Shown: piece after piece, positions 48,827 through 60,512 of the stretch
How positions within the stretch are numbered: position 1 is the first letter of the stretch
Layout of the letters: every line of letters starts with the position of its first letter
Position numbers and translations under genes: made by a program
Notes under the pieces: model-generated
What the model was told of the DNA's origin: nothing
Databases searched by the model: none
The model's input: only the letters and a program-made list of their open reading frames with translations
Origin: Misgurnus anguillicaudatus
Lineage: Eukaryota; Chordata; Actinopteri; Cypriniformes; Cobitidae
Reading direction: 5' to 3'
Assembly: GCF_027580225.2 (NCBI RefSeq)
Contig: NC_073342.2
Coordinates: forward strand, 11,652,501 to 11,716,500
Length of the DNA stretch: 64,000 bases

Positions 48827-49606
48827 TTAAAGAAACGCTCCACTTTTCTTTGAAAATATGCTCATTTTCCAGTTCCTAGAGTTAAACACTTGACTCCCAC
48901 CGTCCTGGAATCCATTCAGCCGATCCCCGGGTCCGGCGGCACCACCCCCAGCATAGCTTAGCACAATCCATTGAATCTGATTAGACCATTAGCATCGGGC
49001 TTAAAAACAACCAAAAAGCTTTAATATTTTTCCTATTTAAAACTTGACTCTTCTGTAGTTACATTGTGTACTAATAAAAAAATTAAAAGTTGTGATTTTC
49101 TAGGCAGATATGGCTATGAACTATACTCTTAAACTGGTGTAATAATTGATCACTTTGCTGATGTAACATGGCTTCAGCAGGCATAATAATATTACGCACT
49201 GCCCGAAAATAGTCCCCTTCGTTATTTTCAGTAGCAGAGGACTATTTTCGGACAGCCATGTTACATCAGCAAAGACCTTCATTATTACACCAGAATGAGA
49301 GTATAGTTACTAGCTATATCTGCCTAGAAAATCACAACTTTTAATTTTCTTTCGCTCTTAGTACACAATGTAACTACATAAGAGTCAAATTTTAACTGGG
49401 AAAAATTTTGAAACTCTATGGTTATTTTTAAGCGCAATGCTAATGGTCTAATCAGATTCAATGGATTATGTTAAGCTATGCTAAAAGTGCTAGCGCCAGA
49501 CCTGGAGATCGGCTGAATGGATTCCAAAATAGTAAGAATCAAATGTTTAACTCTAGAGGAGCTGAAAAATGTGCATATTTTCAAAAAAAGTGGAATGTCC
49601 CTTTAA
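48827..49606. mobile_element. TTAA foldback element with about 350-bp arms
   Basis: TTAAAGAAACGCTCCACTTTT and AAAAAGTGGAATGTCCCTTTAA are the ends. Matched inner blocks include ATTCAGCCGATC/GATCGGCTGAAT, AATGGATT, TAGGCAGATATGGCTA/TAGCTATATCTGCCTA and GATGTAACATGGCT/AGCCATGTTACATC. A single strand could fold into one very long hairpin. Confidence 0.92.
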
Positions 49607-49649
49607 CTTGTTTATTTTATTTTACTTGTTAATATGTTTTTATCATTGT

Positions 49650-50588
49650 TTAAAGGGGACATATCATGAAAATGTGACTTTTTCCATGTTTAAGTGCTAT
49701 GAATGGGTCCCCAGTTCTATCAACCTAGAAAACATGAAAAAGATCAACTCAGTTAGTTTTAGTAAATCATTCTCTGCAAGTCTGTGAAAAAATAGGTAAT
49801 TGAAATTTGGCTCCCCTTGTGATGTCAGAAGGGGATAATACCGCCCCTTAATCTGCACTATCCATCCACGGCACTTCCATTTAGTGCAGAGATCAACTCA
49901 TTTGCATTTAAAAGGAAACACCCAAAAACGCACATTTTTGCTAACACCTACAAAGTGGCAATTTTAAAGGTCACGTTCTTCCTGATCATATTTTTCACAT
50001 TTTAGTTAGTGTGTAATGTTGCTGTTAGAGCATAAATTATACCTGCAAAATGATAAAGCTCAAAGTTCACTGCCAGGATATATTTTCTTTCACAGAATTT
50101 CCCTTTCAAAGCCTAGAAAAGAACAGCCCGTTTGGACAACAGTCCTCTACTTCCCGGTAGAATGACGTCAATAAAAGAGTTTTTTACTAAACTCCGCCCA
50201 CAGGAATACGTCAGTCGGCAGCTATGCTCAAACGGCTGTGCTAAGCTAAGCTGCTGTCACAACACGCTATACAAACTACACAATCAAAACTCGTTATGTA
50301 TTTCTGAAGAAGGGACTTCATAGAACAAGAAAGACATCAGGCTGTTTTTAGGACAGTGAAAAAGGCGGTATATAAATTGTGTGAAAAATACCACGTTGAA
50401 CATGAACACATGCTATACTGCGCACTGTAAACACAATCAAAGCTTCAAAAACACAAAAAGAACGGGACCTTTAACATGCTATAATAAATTATCTGTGAAG
50501 TATTTTGAGTTAAAACTTCACATACGTACTCTGGGCACACCAAAGATTTATTTTACATCTACACAGTCTTGTAAAATGACCCCTTTAA
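49650..50588. mobile_element. Outer TTAA element carrying a nested TTAA element
   Basis: It begins TTAAAGGGGACATATCATGA and ends AAAATGACCCCTTTAA. The inner element (49964-50474) interrupts it after AAAGTGGCAATT. The uninterrupted relative at 28257 reads across the same point, confirming the nesting. Confidence 0.88.
49964..50474. mobile_element. Inner TTAA element
   Basis: TTAAAGGTCACGTTCTT at the left and AAGAACGGGACCTTTAA at the right, bounded by duplicated TTAA. 511 bp. Younger than its host element. Confidence 0.88.
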
Positions 50589-51623
50589 AATGTTAACATA
50601 TATAAAAGAAGCCAAGCTAATATAAAAATATTTAATAAATAAATATTTAAATTGACGGTATAGAATATGCTTTGGTAGGCAACTCACAGACTCCGTGCGG
50701 GCAACTGTTGGAGACCCCTGGTGTAGATGTTAAAGTAATCTTCGTATCAGATGGAAGTACAGGAGCTGTCCACGGTGCTGAACTGAGCTTCAGGTGACTT
50801 AAAACTGGACAGGCACCCTTCTGTGACAAACCCTCATTTCTCAAATAAAAATAAATAAATAACTCATCAATAATCACTTTTAAAAAGTTTACATTTGTAG
50901 TGTGGGAATAAGAAAAACTGCAACACAAAGTTTTTTTTTTTGAATGGGTTATTTTATTGATGTAAAAGTACTTGTTACAAAATTCATATATGTATAAATC
51001 AAGCATTTCATAGCATTCTTTATAACATCAGCCAAAACAATGCAAAATTTTAAAACATGAAAGAAAACATTATTAAAAAGGACAAACCAGTATAAAAAAA
51101 CTATCCCACATGAAAAATACTGTAGCATACTTAAGTATTTACTAAAGTAAATTGTAGTATATTACAGTAATTATTACACTAATATATTAATTTAAATATA
51201 TAGCTTATTACAGTATTCTGTAGTATTAGTACGTTAATTGATAATTATTTATGATAAAGTTTAGTTCCAGTCCTTGATTCTGATTGGCCAATAGCTGTTT
51301 ATTTACGACTCACTCTACTGCACCCAACGATTCTCTGTATCACTACGCAGCACTAATCACGCGTCGCCTAGCAACGTGCTTTAATATTTGTACTCTGTGG
51401 TAAATACTTAAGTACATTCCTCTTATCGGTATTTTCACGTGGGAATAAAGAAAGAAAATAACAAATGATTAGACCTACAAAAATAACTGTTTACAGGGTA
51501 ATGTGCTTTATATTTAAGTAGTTAGTTGAAACAAACCGATCACTAAAATAGGTGAATATATATTGTAGATATCCATCAATGTTACAACAACAACATAGCA
51601 TCCTGAGCACACAGCATCATAAC
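50589..51623. other. 3' flank and possible 3' UTR of the CD59-like gene
   Basis: A minus-strand AATAAA at 50953-50958 is a candidate poly(A) signal, about 670 bases from the stop. The rest is AT-rich; a repeat fragment with CTTGATTCTGATTGGCCAATAGC lies at about 51270. Confidence 0.35.
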
Positions 51624-54600
51624 TCATGCAGTTAAGCCACAGTAGCACCAGATGCCGGAGAGCGCCGCCAGCAGCGGTAGTAGAGACGCGCGCGCCGCCG
51701 TTACCGGAGCCCCATTACACAGATCTGTGTTACAGCACCTGTATGTGTATTGAGATATGGACGGATACTTCTGCGACAGACGGGAGTTATCACAGTCAGT
51801 GTAACGAATGCAATTGCGAATGGTCTTTCCACCTGTAACAGAGAAATATGAATCATTTCATAATATTCATGTTACTGAAAAATCCAGTAAAGACCAGCAT
51901 AAGCTGGTCGCTGGTTTAAGGTGGCAGTTGGAGAAAATGATTATTTTATTACCATTTATGGATGTGTTTCTCTAAGTGTTTCTTTATAACTAATATAACT
52001 TTGCTTTGCTACTTCCTCACAAGACAAAAAGAGAACGTGCTGTTCTTCTAGTCTTGATACCCCCACCCTACAGAGTCTTGGGGTGATGGAAACTTATCTA
52101 GAATTAACAGTTTCACCTATGACATAGTACAATATGTTTTTGTGTGTGTGTTAATTTCAATGCTTGAAAGGCTATTTTTGACTTATCTTTGTGGGTGTCA
52201 ACTCATCTAAATAAAAGAGCCTTGCAGAGAGAGAGAGAGACAGCCTGAGCACATCTTTAGAATTCTCGCGAGAATTGTTAAACCTTGTTCGTGGTCTGAG
52301 TGTCTTATTTTGTTAAGGTATAAGTAGAATAAACCTGACAGCAGTAGCTGGTCTAAGCTGGTCCTCCCAGCATGGCAAAGGTGGTCAAGCTGGTGGGTCA
52401 GCTGGTTTTCCTGTCTGACCAGCTAAGTCCAGCTTAAAAAGTGACCAAAACACAGCTAGACCAGCTTGATACACCAGCAATACCAGCTAAACCTAAGCTG
52501 GAAGACCGGCTAAAACCAGCTCACCAGCTTATGCTAGTGGGGGAGGACACTTTACACTGCAAAAATGATGGGTTGTTAAAATATGGACAAACCAAACAGT
52601 TGTGGTTTAAATAACTTGAAATAAAATGTCCATATTTGACTTATGGACTTGCGCGTAGCCAGACCTTTTATATACTGTAAAAAATCATTGTTGCACTTAA
52701 ATTTCTAAGTTTAATCAACTTGAATTTACAATTAATTTTCACTTTCTTGACTTGTGAGGAGTTGCTATAAATTATAAAAATAGTTGAAAAAGTAAAAAAA
52801 CTAATCAAGAGGCTGATACTAAATGTGACCCAAATGGGTTAAAACAACCCGACATTTTGTGTAGTCTGACAAGCCAGCAATTCGTTCAACATACATATCA
52901 TAACGTAACGTAACGTAACGTAACATAACGTAACAGACACTCACCCAAAGGATTATTAGGAACACCTGTTCAATTTCTCATTAATGCAATTATCTAATCA
53001 AACAATCACATGGCAGTTGCTTCAATGCATTTAGGAGTGTGGTCCTGGTCAAGACAATCTCCTGAACTCCAAACTGAATGTCAGAATGGGAAAGAAAGGT
53101 GATTTAAGCAATTTTCAGTGTGGGATGGTTGTTGGTGCCAGACGGGCTGGTCTTACTGGGATTTTCATGCACAACCATTTCTAAGTTTTACAAAGAAGGT
53201 TGTGAAAAGGAAAAAACATCCAGTATACGTCAGTCCTGTGGGCGAAAATGCCTTGTTGATGCTAGAGGTCAGAGGAGAATGAGCCGACTGATTGAAGCTG
53301 ATAGAAGAGCAACTTTGACTGAAATAACCACTCGTTACAACCGAGGTATGCAGCAAAGCATTTGTGAAGCCACAACACGCACAAGCACTTGAGGCGGATG
53401 GGCTACAACAGCAGAAGACCCCACCATCTCCACTACAAATAGGAAAAGAGGCTACAGTTTGCACAAGCTCACCAAAATTGGACAGTTGAAGACTGGAAAA
53501 ATGTTGCCTGGTCTGATGAGTCTCGATTTCTGTTGAGACATTCAGATGGTAGAGTCAGAATTTGGCGGAAACAGAATGAGAACATGGATCCATCATGCCT
53601 TGTTACCACTGTGCAGGCTGGTGTTGGGGATTTTATGGTATGGGGGATGTTTTCTTGGCACACTTTAGGCCCCTTAGTGCCAATTGGGCATTGTCTAAAT
53701 GCCACGGCCTACCTGAGCATTGTTTCTGACCATGTCCTTCCCTTTATGACCACCATATACCCATCCTCTGATGGCTACATCCATGTCACGAAGCTCGAAT
53801 AATTTCAAATTGGTTTCTTGAACACGACAATGAGTTCACTGTACTAAAATGGCCCCCACAGTCATCAGGTCTCAACCCAATTGAGCATCTTTGGGATGTG
53901 GTGGAACGAGAGCTCCATGCCCTGGATGTGCATCCCACAAATCTCCATCAACTGCAAGATGCTATCCTATCAATATGGGCCAACATTTCTAAAGAATGCT
54001 TTCAGCACCTTGTTAAATCAATGCCACGTAGAATTAAGGCAGTTCTGAAGGCGAAAGGGGGTCAAACACAGCATTAGTATGCTGTTCCTAATAATCCTTC
54101 AGGTGAGTGTATAACGTAGCGTAACATATAGCGTAATGTTGCGTAGCACGTAACATAACGTATAACATAACATTTTTAAAAAATTCATTAGCTGTAAAAA
54201 ATAATATACATTACACATAACATAACATAACATAACATAACATAACATAACATAACATAACATAACATAACATAACATAACATAACATAACATAACATAA
54301 CATAACATAACATATAACGTAGCGTAACATATAACGTAATGCAGCATAACACCTAATGTAACGTATAACATCATTTTTTAAAAATCTTTAGCTGTAAAAA
54401 ATAATATACATAACATAAAACATAACATATAACGCATAACATATAACGTAGCGTAATGTAGCACGTAACGTATAACATAACATTTAAAAAAAATTTTATA
54501 CATAACATAACATATAACACATTACATATAACATAACATAAAACACATTACATATAACATAACATAACAACATATAAGTAGCGTAACATATAATGTAATG

Positions 54601-56122
54601 TAATGTAGCACGTAACATAACATAACATAAAAAACTACTAATATAATCAATAACATAACCTAGCGTAACATATAATGTAATGTAATGTAGCATGTAACGT
54701 ATAACATAACATAAAAAAAATCACTAACATAATCAATAACATAACATATAATGTAGTGTAACATATAATGTAGTGTAACATATAATGTAATGTAACGTAG
54801 CACGTAACATTACGTAAAACATTTAAAAAAAATATTAACTGTAAAAATTATGCACATAGCACATAACATGTAACGTAGCGTAACATATAAGGTAATGTAA
54901 TGTAGCATGTAACATATAACATAACATTAAAAAAACATTAGCTGTAAAAATGATAACATAACATAACATATAACACATTACATATAACACATTACATAAC
55001 ATAACATATAACACATTACATATAACACATTACATATAAGTAGTGTAGCATATATGTAATGTAGCACGTAATGTATAACATAACATAAAAAATCACTAAC
55101 ATAATCAATAACATAACTTAGCATGTAATGTAGCACATAATGTAATGTAGCACGTAACGTATAACATAACATTTAAAAAAACATTAGCTGTAAAAAATTA
55201 TATACATAACATATCACTAACATAATCAATAACACATAACATAACTTAAGTAGTGTAACATATAAGGTAATGTAATGTAGCACGTAATGTATAACATAAC
55301 ATAAAAAATCACTAACATAATCAATAACATAACATAACATATAACGTTGCGTAACATATAATGTAATGTAACGTAGCACGTAACGTTAAGTATAACATAA
55401 CATAAAAAACATTAACTGTAAAAAATTATGTACATTACACATAACATAACTTATAAATAACGTAACATATAACGTAATGTAATGTAGCATGTAACATATA
55501 GCATAACATAAAAAATCACTAACATATGCTACGTTATATGTTATGTTATTGATTAACATATAATGTAATGTAACGTAAACACGTAACGTTACGTGTAACA
55601 TAGCATTAAAAAAAATCATTAACTGTAAAAAATAATATGCATAACACATAACATAATATATAACATAACATATAACATAACACAACATAACATAACGTAA
55701 CATATAATGTAATGTAGCATGTAACGTATTACACACATAAAAAAAATCATTAACATAATCAGTAACATAACATAACAAAGCATAACATAAAACATATAGG
55801 CTTAAAAATAAATGTAGTACTGCAAAACTACTATCAAGACTAACCTTTCTCATGGAGGTATAAACATGCATCCTCATATGTGCACACTTGCTGTTCTGTG
55901 CATCGGGCACCGGAGTAATTCTCACATTTATAGCATTTGATAGCTGAGTTTCCAGAGGACGATCTCATCCCATGATGCTTAACGCCTGTGTCCAATACAA
56001 AACACTGTGGTCATAAACAAATGCAGAAAAAAATAAACAGAATATTGAACATGTACCTTAAACTTACCTAAACTATGAGTGACGCAACAGACCAACAGAA
56101 ACAGCCCAACACAGGACTTCAT
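51624..56122 (-). CDS. cd59: CD59-like GPI-anchored complement regulator (LU/Ly6 domain)
   Basis: CD59 binds C8/C9 on the host cell surface and stops membrane-attack-complex assembly. Three coding exons (56068-56122, 55845-55985, 51624-51832) join in frame to 134 aa. Exon 1 is a signal peptide, MKSCVGLFLLVCCVTHS. Exon 2 gives the first half of the LU domain (IKCYKCENYSGARCTEQQVC, then DACL). Exon 3 gives the second half ending in the signature RCCNTDLCNG, then a hydrophobic GPI tail (ASLLPLLAALSGIWCYCG). The ten cysteines follow the CD59 spacing. Between signal and domain lies an unusual basic/Ser stretch KHHGMRSSSG. Intron 2 is 4 kb and is filled by a Tc1 copy and satellite DNA. Which CD59-family member is not certain. 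Confidence 0.9.
51880..52545. mobile_element. AGCTGGT-type foldback repeat
   Basis: GACCAGCATAAGCTGGT at the left is answered by ACCAGCTTATGCTAG at the right, with many internal AGCTGGT/ACCAGCT units at 52340-52530. The unrelated central part has no frame. Confidence 0.7.
52938..54109 (+). mobile_element. Tc1-like transposon, copy 2, with degenerate transposase
   Basis: Ends CACTCACCCAAAGGATTATT and AATCCTTCAGGTGAGTG. Plus-strand fragments show the HTH region (broken by stops and a frame change near 53150-53400), then an open catalytic part (53533-53802: HSDGRVRIWRKQNENMDPSC, FMVWGMFSWHTLGP). The FQQDNAPCHKA segment is deleted (SDGYIHVTKLE), which removes a catalytic Asp. It lies in CD59 intron 2 inside ATAAC repeat DNA. 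Confidence 0.9.
54110..55800. repeat. ATAAC-based satellite with higher-order units
   Basis: Pentamers CATAA/CGTAA/TATAA make up about 1.7 kb; a pure run of about 20 CATAA units covers 54214-54313. Two longer motifs recur at roughly 200-bp steps: CATTAGCTGTAAAAAATAAT (near 54187, 54388, 54934, 55178, 55405, 55611) and AAAAATCACTAACATAATCA (near 54717, 55090, 55303, 55743). A short block of the same repeat (52898-52937) lies on the other side of the Tc1 insertion. Minus-strand frames reading (MLCYV)n are by-products of the 15-base periodicity. Confidence 0.95.
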
Positions 56123-56159
56123 TATGAGAAAACCTTCCTGACCTATGTCAACAAACAAA

Positions 56160-57950
56160 AATATCAAAACATTTAAACAACCCCAGTCAGAGAAAGATCT
56201 ATGTATGTTGTATGAATGAAAGCAAGAAAAAAGTACAGTACCTTATTCAGTGAAATCCTTATTGACTTAAAAGATGGATAATGTATGAATAAAATCAGTA
56301 AACTCCAAATGGTTAAAGTGAAAAAGACCTAAAACAAAAAAGCCATTATATGAAAAGAGCCATTGTACATTGTGTTTAACTACATTTCCAAAACTAATCT
56401 GAAAGTTATAAGATAAACACTTAGCATAAATTAGCACTTACCACAATTAAAATGTTTCGAAATCACGGATGTTCGAGCTTGTGCGTCGCAACAATTTAAT
56501 AGCATTTCTTGTGCCACCTCTTCCCTGCTCAGCTCTCGCCCAGCCTCACCCTTGCCCTTCATGAAAGATGTCATTCATGGTGGCCAAGAATGAACGGCTC
56601 CCAAAATCGTGTCAGTATTTTGCAAGATAATAGTTTATTATGGTTTCATGGTTTATCCCGGGAAAAAGTTATTTCCAAAAGTTTCTTCACAGTCATTGCT
56701 TGTGTGTGTTAATACCCCCCTCTCTAATAGACATCAATGTATTGATTGATGAAGCCTATAAATTTGTACACACTTTTACAAAAGAAGTGCATTTCCTCTT
56801 GGCTCAGTACCTTGCATAAATAACATACGCAAGTCATATAATTGACCTATAATGGAATGCATTCAAAATTCGCCTTTACAAAGACTGCATTAAGCAACAT
56901 ACTCTCAGCACAAAAACCTTAACTAAATGTTTAAAGAAGTTACATTTCATCTAATTGTCTCTCTGACAGTACACTGTAACGCCTGACCACTAATAAAACT
57001 CAATCCTTTCGGCTACGATGTCCAACGCTGCAGCTGGTGGCCACAATAAGGCCTGTGTCACATTTCCCAAAGCTTTTCTGCAGTCATGGAAGCACTCGAT
57101 CTGAATGCCACCCTTATTTCAGCCCGAATCTGAAAGGCCACAGCATACAACTATGAATCTGTAAGGCAGCGGAACAATCAGAGAGAATGGGACTGATTTA
57201 TTGGCATTTAAAAGACAGTAGGGTAGACAGAAGTGGCAATGTTTGCGTGGCATCCCACACAAATACTCATGTTGTTGCTTCTCTCCCACATTACCAGAGG
57301 GAACAAAATCATCCATCATATGTCAGAATGCTAATATCCAGAGGACGATAGCAGGCATGGGACTGTGTTTAAAGGAACAGATCTAGACACGGATGAACAA
57401 TGAAACAACGGTCAGACAAAGAACAAAGAGCACTTGATCTTTGCTTGAACTGTGAGCCAAATGGATTTTGCATGCAACCTCAAAATCAAAGAAGGGTCCA
57501 TTAATCTGTTTAGTTGTCTTTTAATATGTTTAATATGCACAATATTATAAATTCTGTCCTGCATCCTTGTCACTTTTCAGAAAGTTTTGCCGTTTTTATG
57601 GTGTTTTGATCACTTTATTACACTTTATTCTGGCGGCAGGCCCTGCACTCAGCGCAGCCGCTGACGTCATCAGCGTCTGAGCGCGCTCACAAGCTTTGCT
57701 GTTGCTGCTGCATTTGGCTATCTGAGGAATTAAAACTTGTAAGAAACGCTAATGTGCAGTTAACCTCCTCTGTGTAGAAAATGTATGGTTTAAAATGTGA
57801 CCGTCTCGTTAGTAGAGATTTTTTTAGATTCATCTTCTTGGTACAACGCCAAGTTCGCCAGAGTTCACGGGGGTGCGGAATCACACGTTAACATGAGGTA
57901 AAATCCGTAACTCTAATAATTTTATCGTAACATTTTTTAGGGGTAAGACA
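56160..57950. other. Upstream flank of the CD59-like gene, no gene found
   Basis: It may hold a non-coding first exon of the CD59 gene: an acceptor-like TTGACATAG lies just above the start codon at about 56150. A GC-rich patch at 57630-57720 with CCGCTGACGTCATCAGCG (a palindrome containing a CRE-like TGACGTCA) could be a promoter, but no exon can be tied to it. Confidence 0.35.
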
Positions 57951-57954
57951 CCTA

Positions 57955-59757
57955 TTGGAATTGTACTTTTTTCTTCTTCTTAGCCATTGGTGTCTATGGC
58001 AGCCCTATATGTAGGAAAATGATGAAATTTGGCACAGTTGTAGTGGTGGTCATAAATAGTTATGTGGCCAAAAATGGGGTCTCTAGCAGTAACTATATAG
58101 CGCCACCAGCAGTGCAAAAATTTGATGTTTAAATGGTTATAACTGCAGATCCGTTTAATCTATGAAAATTCTACTTAGTACGTGATTGCTCTCATCACAC
58201 TTATAGTTTTTAATACAGTACAGTAAGACTCCACCCATTACAGTAGCGGCCATTTTGAAATGTACAGTATTTTGTTTTTTTCGCTACTCCTCCTTCAAAT
58301 TTGGTGCAATTGTTATGAAATTTGGCACAGGTGATCTTTGGAGTGAGCCGCATAGAAATGACTGAACAGAATTTTGATATTTATCTTTGTTTAAAAGTAA
58401 TAAATGCACAAACTTAACGAGGTTGACGCAAAAATGGTTTTGAAGCTTTATCTCGGTCATGATTCGATCAATCGAAATGAAATTTGGTACACTTCATGTC
58501 AAACCTGGTGACAGCGCCACCTATGGGTCATGAGATATGAAAAAAGGCTATTTTTGCCCATAACTACTGAATTGTTTGTCAGAAAATTATGATTGTGGTG
58601 TCTACGGATTCCTTGGCTCATGCCGCATCTGTGGATGCGTATTATGCCGGGATTGACCGGACTGTTTGTCTGCCATTTTGAAGTTAGTCATAAATTGCTA
58701 TAACTTTTGAAGTATTGGCTATATCGGCGAAAAAATAGTTAGGGAGCTTCGGCATGATGTCCTGAAGGTACCTGGGAAGTCAGAGTACGGCGCCACCCAA
58801 CAATAACAGTTCTTATAGAACTGCCTATAACTTCTGAATACTTTGTCTGATATTAATTTTCTTTGTGAAATTGTATTCACTGGTTTATGCCGATTGCAAC
58901 GATACCTCATTTGTCATTTTCCAACATTCTGTTCATGTGTTATTGTAAGGCATATGGTAAATGATCTTTTCACTACTCCTTTTACAAATTTTGTTTATTT
59001 TATGCCAGGTTCTGCTCGTATAATGTTGGGAGCAATCCGCACAGAAATGAGAAACAGATTTTTCTGGCACCTAGGAATTTTTTTGAGAAATACGTCTGTA
59101 AAGTTAATTGTGCCTGTGATGTTGTCTATTTGTCATAGTTAATTACTGTATATTACATTTTATAGCGTTGCTCTACAGAATGTTTTCTTGTTTTCAATCT
59201 CACTTGAGCTTTTTGATTCTCATATACATTGTATTTCTGTTATTTCTGCTCTGAGGTGTCATTTCTACGCAATGAGATTCTGAGTTCTTGGGTTCGAATC
59301 TCGCCTGAGGCAAGTGTTCATCTCTTCTATTACATTTTGTTCTTTCTCACCCATTTTTCTCGACCTGTCTGTAGTTCACATATGTTCTGTTTTTGCCATG
59401 TTTTCGGTTGCTTCTCGGCACTGCGGTGGTTCTGCTCTGTGATTGCTACGCTTTGGGTTCTTTGCAGCGTGTTGTATTCTTGATGCACCTTGGGTGCTCA
59501 ATGCACCCTGGGTGATTGATACGTTGTATGTTGCTTGCTGTGCTTTGTGTGCTTGCTGTGCTTTGTGTGCTTGCTGTGCTTTGTGTGCTTGCTGTGCTTT
59601 GTGTGCTTGCTGTGCTTTGTGTGCTTGTTGTGCTTGCTGTGCTTTGTGTGCTTGGTGAGCTTGCTGTGTTTTGTGTGCTTGCTTTGGGTGCTCATTATTG
59701 CGCTGAAGGTGCTTGACCCCGTGTTGCTGCTTGCAGCTATATTTAAAAATTATTATT
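57955..59757. repeat. Long dispersed repeat with internal B-box-like motif
   Basis: Sentences such as GAAATTTGGCACAGGTGATC, GAAATTTGGTACACTTCATG, CAGCGCCACCTATGGGTCAT and GGCGCCACCCAACAATAAC recur with variation inside the block, which suggests a repeat built of degenerate sub-units. GGGTTCGAATCTCGCC at 59290-59305 resembles a Pol III B box. The block ends GCTGCTTGCAGCTATATTTA. I recall this style from fish genomes but cannot name the family. Confidence 0.45.
59533..59690. repeat. 18-bp minisatellite
   Basis: Unit GCTTGCTGTGCTTTGTGT repeated five times from 59533 to 59622, then a 9-bp partial unit and further imperfect copies. Because 18 is a multiple of three all frames stay open, giving spurious Cys/Leu/Ala-rich or Lys/His-rich frames. 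Confidence 0.95.
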
Positions 59758-60388
59758 GAACATTCAAATCAATCACGTGGCTATAGCTTATGTCATTTCC
59801 GTTGTTTATATACTTTATGGATTTAAAATTATATTAATTTTATAGGATAATGTTGTGCAAAATGCATTAATGGTGACACAATTAAACACGTCATTAAACA
59901 AAACGTAAATAAACAAAACATGCCGTTTCAGATGTAAATATGATGCCAATATGTAATTATTTCGATTGAATAATATTTGATATAAAAGTTAGTCAACACT
60001 TTTATTTTGGAGGTTTTTGCATGAAGGCAGGGGGGCTCAGATTGTTAGAAATGTAAGTGCCATGAAAAAGACTGAAAACGCTATAATATTTCGTTTGATG
60101 TCTGTGTATGCACAAATTTCTGTGAACTGTGCACACTGTGCCCCCTTAAAAAAATTGGTGCATATTTAGCAGGTTGCAGCAGGCCAACACTAACAGCTTA
60201 AAATGTGGCAAGTGTGCAATAATAAGTAACTGCTTTTTGAAGTCATTATAACAAATCCACTGTGAAATAAACACCATGAAAATGAAGTAATAAAAAACTT
60301 TATTAAAGCATTATTTTTTTGAATATAGATTCACCAAATGATGACATTTTACTTAAAGTGGGTTTCTATAATACATGTCCACATACTT
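59758..60388. other. AT-rich spacer, no gene seen
   Basis: No exon, RNA gene or paired repeat end was recognised. Confidence 0.35.
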
Positions 60389-60419
60389 TTTATTGAAATT
60401 CACATGTAGTTCATATTTT

Positions 60420-60512
60420 TTAGTTTCCAGTGTTGTTTTCAGGAAGATGCGAAATGTGTGTGATGTCTAAATCGATGCCATAAACGTTCTCTTTGCAAAA
60501 TGAAAAGAGATA
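60420..60512 (-). CDS. Candidate terminal coding exon of an unknown gene
   Basis: On the minus strand a good 3' splice site (TCTATATTCTTATTCAG) is followed by 30 in-frame codons and TAA, reading YLFSFCKENVYGIDLDITHI to the end SHLPENNTGN. A minus-strand AATAAA lies at 60389-60394, about 30 bases after the stop. The composition is ordinary protein-like rather than repeat-like. No upstream exon was found in 60.6-64 kb, and I do not recognise the peptide. A chance open frame is quite possible, since the frame also stays open upstream of the acceptor. Confidence 0.25.
   Translation of the reverse strand, partial: YLFSFCKENVYGIDLDITHISHLPENNTGN

Noticed and set aside
54099..55925. Long minus-strand frames reading MLCYVMLCYV and similar
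   Set aside because: They arise from the 15-base periodicity of the ATAAC satellite, not from codon selection. Only the CD59 exon 2 part (55845-55985) is real.
55800..55925. Interpretation of the ATAAC array as telomeric or centromeric satellite
   Set aside because: The unit differs from TTAGGG, the array is under 2 kb, and it lies within an intron of a single gene.
59443..59759. Overlapping Cys/Leu/Ala-rich and Lys/His-rich frames on both strands
   Set aside because: Products of the 18-bp minisatellite. All frames stay open because the unit is a multiple of three.
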